From positions 8,619,001-8,683,000 of the forward strand of contig CM028340.1 in assembly GCA_016647705.1 (NCBI GenBank): a stretch of 64,000 nucleotides of DNA. The letters run 5' to 3'. Of the stretch, positions 47,436 to 58,880 are shown piece after piece. The translations under genes were made by a program, and so were the position numbers. Below the pieces are notes generated by a model, which had not been told where the DNA came from, did no database searches, and saw only the letters and a program-made list of their open reading frames with translations. This DNA is from Eucommia ulmoides. Its lineage: Eukaryota > Streptophyta > Magnoliopsida > Garryales > Eucommiaceae. Within the stretch, counting starts at the first letter, position 1, and every line of letters starts with the position of its first letter.

Positions 47436-47808
47436 GGGCAAAGTCTTCGACCACAGCATATCCACTGATAAATACCATGTGATGAAAGACTGCCATGGAC
47501 TATCTAGTTGACCACCATAGCTCGAAAGAGCATGAGCTCTCCTGGTCGAGTGGGGGGCAAGGGCTATAGGTATTGCTCCAGCTCGGCAAACCTTTACCAC
47601 TTGTAAAAATTAAATTTTTTTTGAAGACGTCGACAATCATCAAACAAAGCAGACGCAAGAGAAAGAAGAGCAAAAGGAAATTATATTCAGATCAGCCAAA
47701 TTACAAAATTGGCAGGGCCACTGCCCGCGAATTATAAGCCCGCTATGTGCTGGGCTGGACAAAAAGAAAGAAAAGAGAAAAATAAGTAATTAAAGCTAAG
47801 TTGGTTGA
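47436..47808 (+). other. Post-pol region of element B
   Basis: Contains two TGGGGGGCAA polypurine-like words (about 47430 and 47551) and no gene. The first abuts the integrase truncation, so a deletion between two similar G-rich words may explain the loss of the integrase core. Confidence 0.4.
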
Positions 47809-48243
47809 TCACGATAGGCTGGTGGGCTGTTTGGCGATGGCCTCCTCCGCGGTTTCTTCCTCGTAGGTTCCGGAAGGTCGTCTCGGCTCAGCATCCTACT
47901 TGACTTGGGCTTCGGCGAGGTCCTTGCTAGTCAGCTCGAAAGTCAGTTTGGTGTGGTTTACCTGTAGGAACTGTTGGCGTAAGGAGTTGATCACTTCTTG
48001 GAAATTGAGCTCGATCACACTGACGACGATGCGGTCCCGAAGCCCGGTGAATTCTTCTCTTTGCTTGTACAGGGCGACCGTGTCAGCCTATGCCTCATCG
48101 TGGACTTTCTCAAGCTCGCCCGCTTGGTCTCTCCGAAGCTCCTCAAGCTTTGTCTGGATCACGTGCTTGGCTCGCCTAGCCTTCTTGGCCTTCTCTTCGG
48201 TGGCCTCCTTCTCCATGCGTATTTGGCTCATCTCGCCGGTCAC
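47809..48243 (-). pseudogene. Antisense ORF fragment of element B (C-terminal coiled-coil part)
   Basis: On the minus strand a charged, helical segment (MSQIRMEKEATEEKAKKARR, then TKLEELRRDQAGELEKVHDE) runs to a stop at 47809-47811, with two inner stops. Tat-type elements often carry an ORF antisense to gag-pol between pol and the 3' LTR; its C-terminal half is usually coiled-coil. The N-terminal half is missing: the frame ends at the junction with element E. Confidence 0.6.
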
Positions 48244-48440
48244 CCGAGCTGAGAGTACGTAGGCTTGTGAGCTCGGCCATTTTCATGCCTTAGACTTTTT
48301 GAAGGGTTGCAAGTTTGAGAGCCTTCCCCTATTTGATTTTATCCGAGCTGAGAGTACGTAGGCTCGTTAGGTCGGCTATTTTCTATGCCTTAAGCTTACT
48401 GAAGGGTGGGAAATGTGAGAGCCTTCCCCTTCACACGTAG
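48243..48440. repeat. 99-bp tandem duplication at the B/E junction
   Basis: CCGAGCTGAGAGTACGTAGG occurs at 48244 and 48343. Each copy continues through TCGG..ATTTT..ATGCCTTA and AAGGGT to GAGAGCCTTCCCCT. Two copies, about 80% alike by eye. Confidence 0.75.
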
Positions 48441-48584
48441 TAAATGCGCAACACGTGCCCCCCTTTATGACTTGCGTGATTGGCTATGCCACCATCGTTG
48501 GATGGATGCCACGTGGTAGTGGCGTTTTAATCAGGACATCCCCAACCGTTAGCCTGGGTGACCCTTCGTCTGGGTACACCCTTA

Positions 48585-48594
48585 TTTTATAAAT
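48585..48594 (+). promoter_or_regulatory. TATA box of the antisense ORF of element E
   Basis: TTTTATAAAT lies about 110-150 bp upstream of the antisense ORF, with a CACGTGG E-box-like word near 48512. It faces away from the junction towards the ORF, as expected for an antisense transcript in Tat elements. Confidence 0.5.
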
Positions 48595-48699
48595 GGTGGC
48601 CCCTACATTTTATTTGGCACTTGCGAAATTTCCAGAGCTTATTCTTCCTCCTCGGCATTGGTACCTTTTTTCTTCCTTGTCCGAACAAAATATTGGGGT

Positions 48700-51091
48700 C
48701 CACTTCTCATTCTTCATTTTCCACTTCTGGCTCTACTGTCGGCTCATGATCCGACTCCTCGGAATGGTCATCCTCCAGCTCCCTTCAATTTAGGGTAGAG
48801 TGGCGTCCTACTCTGGGAAATGCCTCTTCGAGCGCTATGGCCAGGATCCACGAAACGAGCGGTGCTATCTAATCATGCCTGGAAGACTATGCATTCGTGG
48901 TGAGCCATGCCGACGAGAGTGGTGGGGCATCTACATCACTTGATGCTGGGGTCGGGGTCCCTCCCGAAACCGTCACAGTAGTGGAGATCCTTACCGGTGT
49001 CTCCATCCCCAAGTTACTTCGTGAAAATGAGGTGTATAACACTGTGCTAGAAAAACTGTTCATAAAAGTCCCGCCCTCGAGTCTGGTATGGAACACCAAA
49101 ACAACCATGACCGAAGAGTCTGTCGTCCACTGCTAAAGTGAATTTTCATCCCGGATGAGGTATCGACCATTGTTCCTGGGCCCGACGATCGGGCCTGTAT
49201 GCCACCAGTTGAATTCATGACAATTTATAAGAAACAGCTGGAGGGATTCGAGCTGAGCACTAAGCTCTTCAAGGCTCTATTCTTCCTCAAGCCACTCCCC
49301 CGGGACACTGGGTGCTCTTACATTTCGTCCAGGTCAACTTTCCTAAAGGACCTAGACTCTACCATTCATCGATGGAAGCCCCAGTTCTTCTATATCGGAG
49401 GGAGCGGTTGGCAATCCGGCCTAGAAGAAGAAGGAAGGTACCCCCTCTAGATGGAATGGGAAAAAGTTGGTAAAGTTGCGGTCCCTTAGGGGGAGTGTTT
49501 TGTTTTCTGGATTTACCATTGCCTACACACTAACACCCTTGTCTTCATGATCTTCGGTAGTTAAAGAGCTACCCAAGAAGAAAAGACCAGAGCCGAGCAG
49601 AGAAATTGCCGAGCAAAGAGACAAGGTCTTAAGGATCGTTTTCAAGGACGTGAACACCCTGCTTGCCTCTCAGCTCTTCACAACCTTTTGGTTTTTACCG
49701 TCGGATATCTCAACCATACCCGATTTTCTCCTCGACTCAGGCAACGATAATGAATTTTCTGTTATGTCAATTCTTCATACTTGGTAATTTTACGCGTGCT
49801 ACGCTCGATTCACGCAGATATTCTTGTATAGAACCAAATGCTTCCGGCCTGGACAGAAGAATTTCTAAAAATCTTGTTGAATATTGCAGTTATGGACAAG
49901 GCGATGGCGGTCCAGAAACTTCTCGAGAACAAAGCCAAGGAGGCTGCCGAGGTAGAGAAGGCGGTTGGTTTCGAACACGCCGGAGGATCGCAAGCCGTCG
50001 AAACTGCACGGCTTCCCGGGATGCCAGCCCGGAGTCGCTCACCTGCCCTGCCCGGCGTCGTTATCAGGGACACACCCTAATCCAAGTCGGGTTCCTGGCA
50101 ATCCGTGCACACCCTAAGTGGTGACTCCTCCCCCCTCCATTCCGATAAGGGAAAGAGAAAGGTCATAATTCCTCGAAGAGGGTGAGGTTTGTTCCCGGGG
50201 CCTCATCCGAGCTGACTATTGACAAATCCTTTTTCGGGGTCCTGAACACTGGGCTGCCGGCTGATCGTGCACTACTGAAGAGCCTTAAGGTGATGCCGGG
50301 CTATCTCCATCACATGATGCCTCCCAACGACAAGGAACTGATGGAGGGGGAGAGCACCAACAACCTGATGCGCTAGGCTATCGGTAATCAAGTTTTGGTA
50401 AAACTCTTCCACAGTTTACTTTTCGTTTCACTTTTTTTCACTAAATTTTTCTAAGTGTGATGAATTTCCCATCCTCATGCAGTGCATGCTTCGGATGTCA
50501 GTGGTTTTTGATCGAATCTCTGAGAGCGCAATGGAGGAGGCTATGCTGAGGTCCGAGAAGAATGCTACCGAGGCGAGGGTGAACTGCTTGACCGATGACC
50601 TCTAGCTCGCTGCCCAAGCCCACCATAGCCTACAAGCCAGGCATGTCCTCGTTACCAAAGAACGGGATGACTTTGAAAGACAGAAGGTCAACCTGGAGAA
50701 AAGGGTGGAGGAGCTGGAGAAGAAGCTCAAGAGAGAAGAGCAGCAAAGAGGGAAGGCCATCCGGAGAGCAGAGCAGAAAGCCGTTGAGGATTACAAATCC
50801 AATGAAGAATTCAAAAATCTAAAGTATGAGCTTGCTGCTGAATTCATAGATGACGGCCACAAGGCCACGATCCGTTTCCTTCAGAGCCATCATCCGGAGT
50901 TTGACTGCTCGGGCATTGGGATGGAGTTTTCCCAGCAAGGCGAGCTGGCGATAGAGCGGGCTGTTGAGGGGGCTTTCGAGGGGCAAACTCACAAGGCCGG
51001 TGCTGAAGAAGCTGGTGGTAAGGAGGCCGAGGGCGATGCAGATATCAATGTCGACGTTGTGGATGTTGAGGGCGTTTTTGGAGAAGAATAG
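48700..51091 (+). pseudogene. Antisense ORF of element E (broken, at least one intron)
   Basis: Runs opposite to gag-pol. Segments in order: PETVTVVEILTGVSIPKLLR (about 48963-49025); FMTIYKKQLEGFELSTKLFK with FFLKPLPRDTG and RWKPQFFYIGG (49199-49410), a pattern seen in plant-transposon antisense proteins; a Lys/Glu-rich part (49560-49700); SFFGVLNTGLPADRALLKSL (about 50230-50290); a probable intron (50385-50480, ending GCAG); then a long coiled coil (KRVEELEKKLKREEQQRGKA, 50700-50760) and an acidic end at 51091. Several stops and frame changes. Role in the element unknown. Confidence 0.65.
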
Positions 51092-51157
51092 GTCCCCAAC
51101 CTGTCCTTTTTGGAAGACTTAGAATTATTTTTTTTGATTTTGTTGTATTCTTTTTGT

Positions 51158-51160
<3 letters not shown>

Positions 51161-51250
<90 letters not shown>
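51161..51250. repeat. TA microsatellite, about 45 repeats
   Basis: Pure TA tract just behind the antisense ORF of E, between it and the integrase end. It would be a slippage or assembly-prone site. Confidence 0.95.
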
Positions 51251-51254
<4 letters not shown>

Positions 51255-51774
51255 ACTGTGTATACGGGCAATAACCCCACCAATGTAAGCCCTCATTTTT
51301 TGTTGAATATAACACTATATTTTTGAACGCTTGTTCTCAATTCCTTCTCGCCTCTCCCTCTTTTTTTTTTTAGGATGTAGTCGGTGATTTGTTTCGACCT
51401 TTTTCCCTAACTCGGACAAGTGGTTGTGAATCCAACTCATGTGCTCGGAACAGGGTTGCAAACCTTTACTACTTCACAATCCCACAATCTTGTACGTGTG
51501 CCGAGTCCTCACAGACCTTAGTTCAATACTTACCACTTTAAATTTGTTGTGGAATCTTTTTGGTGAATAGTTGTCACGGTTATGATCACTTTACCCCCCC
51601 AGCCTATAGTGGGAGTAGTTTCACTACTCGTGCTACTGGTTGACGTGACTCGTTGGGTCAGTCCACTAGGTATCTTAGTGTGCCAAAAGATCAGTTAAGT
51701 AATAAATTGCATTTTTGGAAAAGCCACTCTATTAATATCAAAATACTTCATACTTGGCATAGAAATGAAATGAT
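51251..51774. other. Spacer between antisense ORF and integrase of element E
   Basis: No gene seen. A short T run at 51361-51372 and C-rich patch near 51592. Confidence 0.4.
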
Positions 51775-52855
51775 TACAAAATGACCTCAGTCCTACAGTG
51801 GTATTGCTTGAGATGGTCGGCGTTCCACGGGTGTCACAACGGAATGTCTTCCTCAGTTTCGAGGTCATAGGTGCCCGGTCTTGCAACTCTTATCACGCGA
51901 TAAGGTCCCTCCCAGATGGGGGCCAACTTTCCCGTATTTGGCTCTTTGGTCGCTAGGGTAACCTTTCTGAGGACTAGGTTTCCGATGTTATAATATCGAA
52001 GTCGCACCCTTCTATCATAGTATCGAGCCGCCCGCTGCTGGTACGCCGCTTGGCATACTTGAGCATTCTCTCGTCACTTTTTTGAAAGGTCTAGGTTAAG
52101 GGCCAGGATTGGGTCATTCGTCAATTGATCTTGCCCCTTGAATGACGTTCGAAAGGTCGGCAATCCAATTTTCGCAGGAATTATGGATTTGGATCCAAAA
52201 GTTATTGCGAGCGGTGTCTCTCCAATTGGGGTTCGGGAAGTGTATGGTATACCCAGAGGACTGGGTAAAGATCCTCCACCCACCTACCCTTGGCTTTGTT
52301 AAGCCTGGTCTTTAAACCGTGCAAAATTGTTCAATTCATGACCTCGACCTGTCCGTTAGCTTGCGGATGACCAGGGGACGCAAAGTGTGTGCGAATACCT
52401 AGGCCAGAGCAAAAATAAGTAAACAAATCATTGTCAAACTGAGTGCTGTTATCGGAGACGATTGCCCTTGGGATTCTGAATCAGCACACCATCGATTTCC
52501 AAACAAAATCCCGGATTTTCTCTTTGGTGATGTGAGCCAAGGGTTCGGTTTCCACCTACTTGGTGAAGTAATTGATAGCAACAACGAAGAATTTCCTTTA
52601 ATCGGTGGCCTGAGGAAAAAGGCCCAACAAGTCTATTCCCCACTAAGCAAAGGGCCATGGGCTCGCCATGGGCATCATGGTCTTTGGCGGTAAATGGGGG
52701 TGGGGATCGAAATGTTGGTATTTGTTGTATTTTTTTACGAACTCACTCGCGTCTTCCAGCATTTTTGGCCAAAAATACTCTTGGCGGAGGAGTTTTCTAG
52801 CCAGGGCCCTGTCCCCCAAGTGGTTGCCACAAATTCCCACATGGATTTCTCTCAT
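51775..52855 (-). pseudogene. Integrase of element E (broken)
   Basis: From 52855 leftward: HHCC domain with REIHVGICGNHLGDRALARK, but the two Cys are Tyr (KYNKYQ, 52713-52730). Core with VAINYFTK, IVSDNSTQFDN and ANGQVEVMN (the third acidic residue kept). C-terminal domain with IGNLVLRKVTLATKEPNTGK and WEGPYRVIRVARPGTYDLE (about 51850-51980), ending with HPWNADHLKQY. In-frame TGA codons at 52331-52333 and 51834-51836 replace Arg codons, and there are further stops and a frame change. Confidence 0.8.
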
Positions 52856-52912
52856 GACGTAGTCAGCCTCTTCCTGCCATAGGCACCGAGAGTATGGTCC
52901 AAAGAAGGAATG

Positions 52913-53719
52913 TTAATAAAGGACCCCATCTAGAATGTAATATCTGTCAGACCTGTATCGCATCCTCCTTACTTCGTTGCGGTCGTCGGGTAGCGTCCCG
53001 TCTTCCAAATATCTCCGAATGAGGTCCATCCAAGTGGGATGGTCATTGAGCTCACAAATCGGAGCCACCTGGTCAGAAATCACCGTGCTTGGAACATCTA
53101 GATACTCAACGGGCACATTTTGCTTTAGGGTTAATGCTATTGCCGAGGCCAGATTCGCCAAGGCATCAGCGTGCCGGTTCTCTTCCCGCGGTATTTGGGA
53201 CACATCAATTTTTTCGAATTTTTCCATCAAGGTTTTAACCCTTTCAAGATATGCGGTCATACTAGGATCTTTTGCCAAATATTCCCCATTGACCTGGTTG
53301 ACAACCAGTTGAGAGTCACAAAAGACGGATAACGCTGTCACATTGAACTCCTTAGCAAGGGGAAGCCCTACCAACAGAGCCTAGTATTTATCCTTGTTGT
53401 TAGTCGCTTTGAACCGCAACCTTAGGGCGTATTCTATCTCTTCGTTGTCTGGGGCAACGAGCACCATTCCCGCTCCACAATCACTGATGTTGGACGATCC
53501 ACCGGTGAACAGTCTCCAGGTTGTTGGATCGGTATCTGGGTTAGAGTCCCTTAGCGCTTCCCCTTCTCCTATGGTTTTAGCTTCTGGGTGAGTGGTGGGT
53601 GGCTTATGGTCCTTAGGAAATGTGAGCTTGGCGATGAAATTCTCTAGGACCTGGCCCTTAATGGCCGTCCTAGGGCGGTACTCAATGTGAAACTGACTCA
53701 GCTCGAGACTATACTTCAT
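52913..53719 (-). pseudogene. RNase H region of element E, catalytic Asp lost
   Basis: The second RNase H-like domain begins LFTGGSSNISDCGAG (about 53485-53530), where the family, and element B, have FTDG; Asp is Gly. It continues through an in-frame TAG at 53381-53383 to LSVFCDSQLVVNQVNGEYLA and IPREENRHADALANLASA, ending DRYYILDGVLY at 52913. Confidence 0.8.
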
Positions 53720-53757
53720 TAATCACCTTGAGATATCTGACAAATGTAAAATTTGTC

Positions 53758-54843
53758 TTATTGGCTGGTCCGTAAGGACGACGATCTCGTGGGCTTGGAA
53801 ATACTTTTTAGCTTCTGGGAAGCCATCAATAGGGCATAAGCCAGCTTCTCAAATTTAGTGTATCTTGTCTCGGCATCCGACAAGATCATGCTAGAGTAAA
53901 AGACTGGGTGTTGGACACCGGTGTCATCCCTTACAAGAGTAGCACCCACCGCCGTCGTAGACGCAAAAATATACATATATAAAGTTTCTCCATCCTTCAG
54001 GGTGCTGAGCATATGAGCAGAGGATAGATAATTCTTGAGTAATTGGAAAGCCGACTCGCATTCTTCAGTCCACCCAAAGTTGTTGTTGTCTCTTAGCACT
54101 TTGAAGAATGGCAGACACTTATCCGACGTTCTAGATATAAAGCGATTGAGGGCAGCGAGTCTTTCTGTCAACATCTGCACCTCTTTCTTATTCCGAGGAG
54201 AGGCCATCCCAAGGATTGCATGTATTTGATCGGGGTTAGTATCGATGCCAGGTTGGGAGACCATGTAACCTAGGAACTTTCCCGTAGAAACCCCAAAAAA
54301 ACATTTGTTCGGGTTGAGCTTCATGTGGTGAGCCTGGAGTTTTTTGAAGTAGTTGTGGAAATGTTGGGTGTGGTCAAGGGCCCTTAAGCTCTTGACCAAC
54401 ATGTCATCAATGTAAACTTCCATCGTCCGTTCGATCTCCTACTTGAATATTTTGTTCACCAGTCGTTGATAAGTGGCTCCGGCGTTGCGCAGGCTAAACG
54501 ACATTACCTTGTAGCAGTATGTACCCTTATCAGTAATGAACAATATTTTGCTCTTGTCGGGGGAGAACATTGGGATTTGGTTGTACCCGGCATAAGCGTC
54601 GAGAAAACTCAGGCGCTCGTTCTATGTTGTGGTGTCTATGACGATGTCAATCCTGGGCAGGAGGAAGATGTCTTTCGGGTAGGATTTATTCAGGTCTTTG
54701 AAATCAATGCAGAGGTTCCATTTATTGCCAACCTTGGGATCCAGGACCACATTCGCCAACCAGTCAGGGAATTTGACTTCTTCGACGACACCAGACTTGA
54801 TCAATTTATCCATCTCTACTTCAATTATCTTTTGGCGCTCTAG
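53758..54843 (-). pseudogene. Reverse transcriptase of element E (broken)
   Basis: VEEVKFPDWLANVVLDPK and KDIFLLPRIDIVID (54622-54813), then FLDAYAGYNQI, RNAGATYQRLVNKIFK in a segment with stops, then VYIDDMLVKS with YIDD at 54403-54414. GKFLGYMVSQPGID, LTERLAALNRFISRTSDKCL and the RT-linked RNase H segment (ETRYTKFEKLAYALLMAS) follow to 53758. Confidence 0.85.
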
Positions 54844-55191
54844 ATGAAATTTTTGTCATTTTTGCCACACGGGAGGATGGTATGGATTAGCGTGAAGGAG
54901 GTGCATCTCCACGCTCAGATCAACACCCGACAGCTCGTCATGGGACCATGCAAAGACGTCGTAATTTTGTTAGGGCAATTGGATGAGTTCAGTCTTCTGT
55001 TCGGACGTGAGACTAGCACCGATCCTGATAGTTCATTCTTTGATGGTTGGATGTATGGAAATCTCCTCTAGTTCCTCGTGAAGTCGGGGACCGGCCTCCT
55101 TCTTTCTTGGATCATTGATGGGTACAGGCACTGGGCCCTGACTCAGAGCCATGAGTTCGGAATCTCTAAGCCCTGGCTCTGCCTTTGATTG

Positions 55192-55830
55192 CTATTTCTT
55201 CTTCTTCAACGCCCTCCGAGCACAAGCCCGGGAGGACTCTTGGTCACCTCTCACTACTCCCACACCTCCCTCAGTGGAGAATTTCATCGATTGGTGGTAT
55301 GGTGAGCAGACGGCCTTAAGGGCAGCCACCGTGGGTCGACCCATGATTGCATTATAAGGTGACGGCCTATCCATGATAAAAAATTTAGCCCAAACAGTGG
55401 AGGTTCGTGGATGGGCTCTGACGGTTACGGGAAGTGAGACCCATCCTGCCGCGTTCACAATATCCCCTCCAAAATCGACTAGAGGGGTTGTCGACGGTTT
55501 TACCGCACTGGGGTCCACATTCATTTTCTCAAATGCCCATTCGAAGATAATATCAATGGAACTACCACCGTCCACCAAGATCCGTCCCATTTTGTAGTGA
55601 TGGATGAGAGCCACGATAATGAGGGCATCGTTGTGGGGGACGTGTATATCCTTGAGGTCTACCTCACTGAATGAAATAACGTTGTGCACCGTAGCATCAA
55701 TCGTTCTGACCTCGAAGACGTCTTCACTCTCTTTTCTCTTGGCTTTATGCTCATATCTCTTCTTGGAGGAAGGAGTCTCCCCCCCAAGGCCTAACCCGCC
55801 ATAGATAACGTTAATCTCGCCATTAACCAT
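55192..55830 (-). pseudogene. Aspartic protease of element E, open frame
   Basis: A 212-codon open stretch. It includes HNVISFSEVDLKDIHVPHND, ILVDGGSSIDIIF (active-site region with Asp kept), and SPYNAIMGRPTVAALKAVCS. It ends in a Lys run at 55192. This is the best preserved protease in the window. Confidence 0.8.
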
Positions 55831-57470
55831 TTGCTCATCATCGCCCCTGATCCCTTCTGACCTGGGAGGGGGGTAACTTATCTTCTTCCTTTTTCTACGA
55901 CCCCTATGCTCGTCGCGGGGGTCGTGGTCTTCTGTTTTGGGAGTCCGGTTATCCCTTCGAACATAGCGACCAAGGTATCATCTGCTAATGAGGGCCTTGA
56001 TTTCTTCTCGGAGCCGAAAATAATTCTCGGTGGAGTGTCCCCAGTCTTTGTGGAATTCATAATATTTGTCCATAGACCTCCCCATTGGTTTTTCGCTGGG
56101 GGGTAGAGGAGGGGGAAAGAAATCTCTCCCCGTATTCTAAGTAAAGACGGTGGCCACCGAGACCGTGAGCGGTGTGAAGTTCTGCTGGCGGTTCTCTTGG
56201 GGTGGGAATTGTCTCTGATCCCCGGGCAATAGCCCCAGCCTTCATTCTGCCTGCAGCCGTTTGGATCCATGATGTTTGTTTGGCCCTTCCTCAGCCTTCC
56301 CTTTCTTCTTTTGACCTCTTTCTCGATCCTTTCGGGCTGCTTCCCATTCATCAGCATGGTGGAACCTCGTGCCTCTCTCCAGGGCAGTATCTAGAGTAGA
56401 GGCTGGGTTAGATCAAAGGTCATACATGAGACGTCGATGCTTCAGGCCGTCAATGAATGCACTCATTGCAACCACGTCACTGAGCTCATCGCAGCCAATG
56501 ATCTCTTTATAAAACTTGTCCACATAATCCTCCAGTGATTTATCGGGTAGCTGCTGGAGTGCGAGGATGTGGGCCATGGTTTTTTGCCTATGTCGCGATC
56601 GTCCAAACCGCAAAAAGAAGAGTAGCTCTAACTCGTAAAAATTGGAAATGGAGGTTAGAGCCAAAGTTTGGAACCATGCCCCGGCGGCCCCCGTAAGGGT
56701 GAGGGGAAATGACTTGCATCTCATTGCTATTGAGGCGGTGTGTAGGTCCATATAGGACCTAAAGATGGACAAGTGGTCCACCGGGTCAGAGACCCCGTCA
56801 TAGAGGATCATTTGAGGATGGGTGTATCGTGATGGCAGGGGTTTCTCTAGAATTTCATCAATAAAAGGAGATCTTACCTCCAAAGGGAGCCCGGTCGGGC
56901 CCCTGGTTCCCCTGATCTGTTATAAGGCTGCCTCCATGTCAGCTAGGGGCCTCTCTACTACCACCTTGGCCCCTGGCTGGACTTGAGCCTGACTGAAAGT
57001 GGCCTGAGGTGGCGATTGTTGTGACAGGGAATATGAATCTACCTCCTGAAAGCGCCGGGGGTGGTGATCAGACCACACGGTATTACTATGTGCTGTGGGA
57101 GACTCGGCTTGATTGCCTCTCCTTCTCCTTGGGAGAGGAGGTGACAGGGATCCCGAGGCCTCAGGGGGTGCTAACTCAACCTCCCTCCAACCGACATTGT
57201 GGGTTCTAGGTCTTGGAATATGCCCCTCGGAATGGATGGTACGTTCTTTATCGTCAACCGCCCGTTCTTCCCGACCTGCAGCTTGGACCGCCAGAAGACC
57301 CATTGTAGGGGCCGACGGCAAGCGGGCTAGGACGATCTGGAAGAAGGTTTGGAACTTGCTGAGCTGACGTTCTAAGAGATCGACGTGGGCTACCTCAGGT
57401 GCTCTGGGAGTCTGCCCAACCAACTGCTCCGAGGGCAAGACTAAACCTACTTAAGCGGCGTGTTGAGTGG
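55831..57470 (-). pseudogene. Gag of element E (broken)
   Basis: N-terminal helical segment LLERQLSKFQTFFQIVLARL (about 57300-57375), an Arg/Pro-rich part, then the capsid (56413-56883) with DPVDHLSIFRSYMDLHTASI and KSLEDYVDKFYKEIIGCDEL. In the zinc-knuckle-like segment (YYEFHKDWGHSTENYFRL, about 56000-56070) both Cys have become Tyr. Stops at 56917, 56410, 56247 and near 55985. The ATG is not clear; a stop lies near 57450. Confidence 0.75.
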
Positions 57471-58431
57471 TCAATCCTCCCAGCCCGGACAACGGGATGG
57501 CAGGCAGGTGGAGACTCTCCGCAGGTGGTGCCTAAGGATCTGACTTGGGAACCCTCGTCATACTCTGCACGGATATGGGGGTGGATTACTGTACGCGCGA
57601 GGATTTCATCATCGTCCCCGCGGTATTGACTACTCGCAAGTATACGAGGTTTAGTTTTAATATAATGGATCTTGTAAGATCGGATATCGTTCCACTGGGA
57701 AACACGTGTAACTCGGTTGAATATTGTGATTAATATAGTTTCACATTATCTCGACTAATCAAAAATTGTTTGTGTTCTATTTAATCTACTAAGATAAATG
57801 TTAACTATTAGGTTAGTTCTAATTACACTAATTACTTAGGTATTGATCTCTTTCACATAATGCATAATTGACGTCATTAAGTTAGCTATGACGGTTTTTA
57901 TCTATTCCGACAATCTCTGTATCGATAACTCCTCCGCTACCTCTCCTGAGTGTAAGACGGGGGATTACATGACTTCGTGTCAACGAAGAAGTCCTCCTCA
58001 ATGCCTTAATGACTCTAAGTCATGTGAGTCTTAAGCCAATGTTATGGATTGCATAAGTTCTAACGCCCTCCCGGGTCGTTAGAACGTCACGTTACATTTA
58101 TCCTAGTCCGAATCCAGGGTTACCTCTCCCGAGTGTCAAACCCCGTATTCTCGGTTTATCAATACAAGCATAATATCAAGAATAACGGTAAACACAATCG
58201 GATTTAGACAAACAACACGTTAAAGTAACTTTAATTCATTCAACTTAACATTTACATGATTTCAACTACACCTAAGTAACATTTAACTAATACTACAAGA
58301 TCTTATCCATATACCATACAAAATAAGAGGGATTCAACATTATTAGATATGAAAAAGTAATTACAAAGATAAAAATAAGAGGAACGATCAAATCTGAAAG
58401 TGAAACGATCCACTGTCGCTAATGGGAAAGG

Positions 58432-58443
58432 GGTATAAATAGG
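58432..58443 (-). promoter_or_regulatory. TATA region in the LTR of element C
   Basis: Minus strand CCTATTTATACCCC, identical in core to D (39239-39250). It lies about 50 bp downstream of the CGCCTAGGCG palindrome array. Confidence 0.6.
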
Positions 58444-58489
58444 CTAAAAGTTTCAAAAATATCTAAACAGATATTTTGCCCTGTTCTGC

Positions 58490-58880
58490 AAAATTCGCCT
58501 AGGAGGTAGAAACTTCGCCTAGGCGGAGTTTAAGTCGGTTAGAAATCCACCTAGGCGACTGTTTATTCACCTAGGCGGAGGACTAACTTCTTCGTCTTCT
58601 TTCATTCTGACTGATTTCCGCCTAGGCGGTAGAAACTTCGCCTAGGCGGATTTCAGCAATTAAGCACTTCTAGCATTTCAGCACTTCCAGCATTTTGAAG
58701 GAATTCCGCCTAGGCGGTGGAAACTTCGCCTAGGCGGATTTCAACACTTCCAACCTTCTAACGAATTTCCGCCTAGGCGGTGGAAACTGCACTTAGGCGG
58801 ATTTCAACATTTTAGCATTTCAACCTTCTGAAGTATTTCCGCTTACGCAGTAGAAACTTCGCCTAGGCGGATTTTCGCTG
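58490..58880. repeat. Array of CGCCTAGGCG palindromes in the LTR of element C
   Basis: About twelve perfect or near-perfect 10-bp palindromes, mostly in pairs arranged as TCCGCCTAGGCGG, about 8 bases, TTCGCCTAGGCGG, with paired spacing of about 20 bp and unit period of roughly 60-75 bp. Confidence 0.85.

Larger units (their letters stand above)
37529..48243 (+). mobile_element. Element B: Tat/Retand-type Ty3/Gypsy element, interrupted twice and lacking its 3' LTR
   Basis: A 5' LTR with TATA box, a primer site of the TTTGGCACCGTCTGTGGGA type, and gag, protease, RT, RNase H and integrase remains in Ty3/Gypsy order on the plus strand, then an antisense ORF fragment. Element D sits in gag and a hAT-like MITE in integrase. 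The integrase core is lost after about 47430. The element ends at about 48243, where it meets element E, with no 3' LTR found. Confidence 0.8.
48244..57627 (-). mobile_element. Element E: Tat-type Ty3/Gypsy element, minus strand, both LTRs missing from the window
   Basis: gag (57470-55831), protease, RT, RNase H and integrase (to 51775) on the minus strand, then an antisense ORF on plus (about 48700-51091). Closely related in style to B. Its 5' end is cut by element C at 57628; at its 3' end it meets B tail to tail with no LTR between. Confidence 0.8.

Noticed and set aside
49810-50124. Overlapping plus and minus frames in the antisense ORF region of E
   Set aside because: Only the frame that joins the other antisense ORF segments was kept; the others lack motifs.
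50989-51315. Minus frames with long Tyr-Ile repeats
   Set aside because: Translation of the TA microsatellite.
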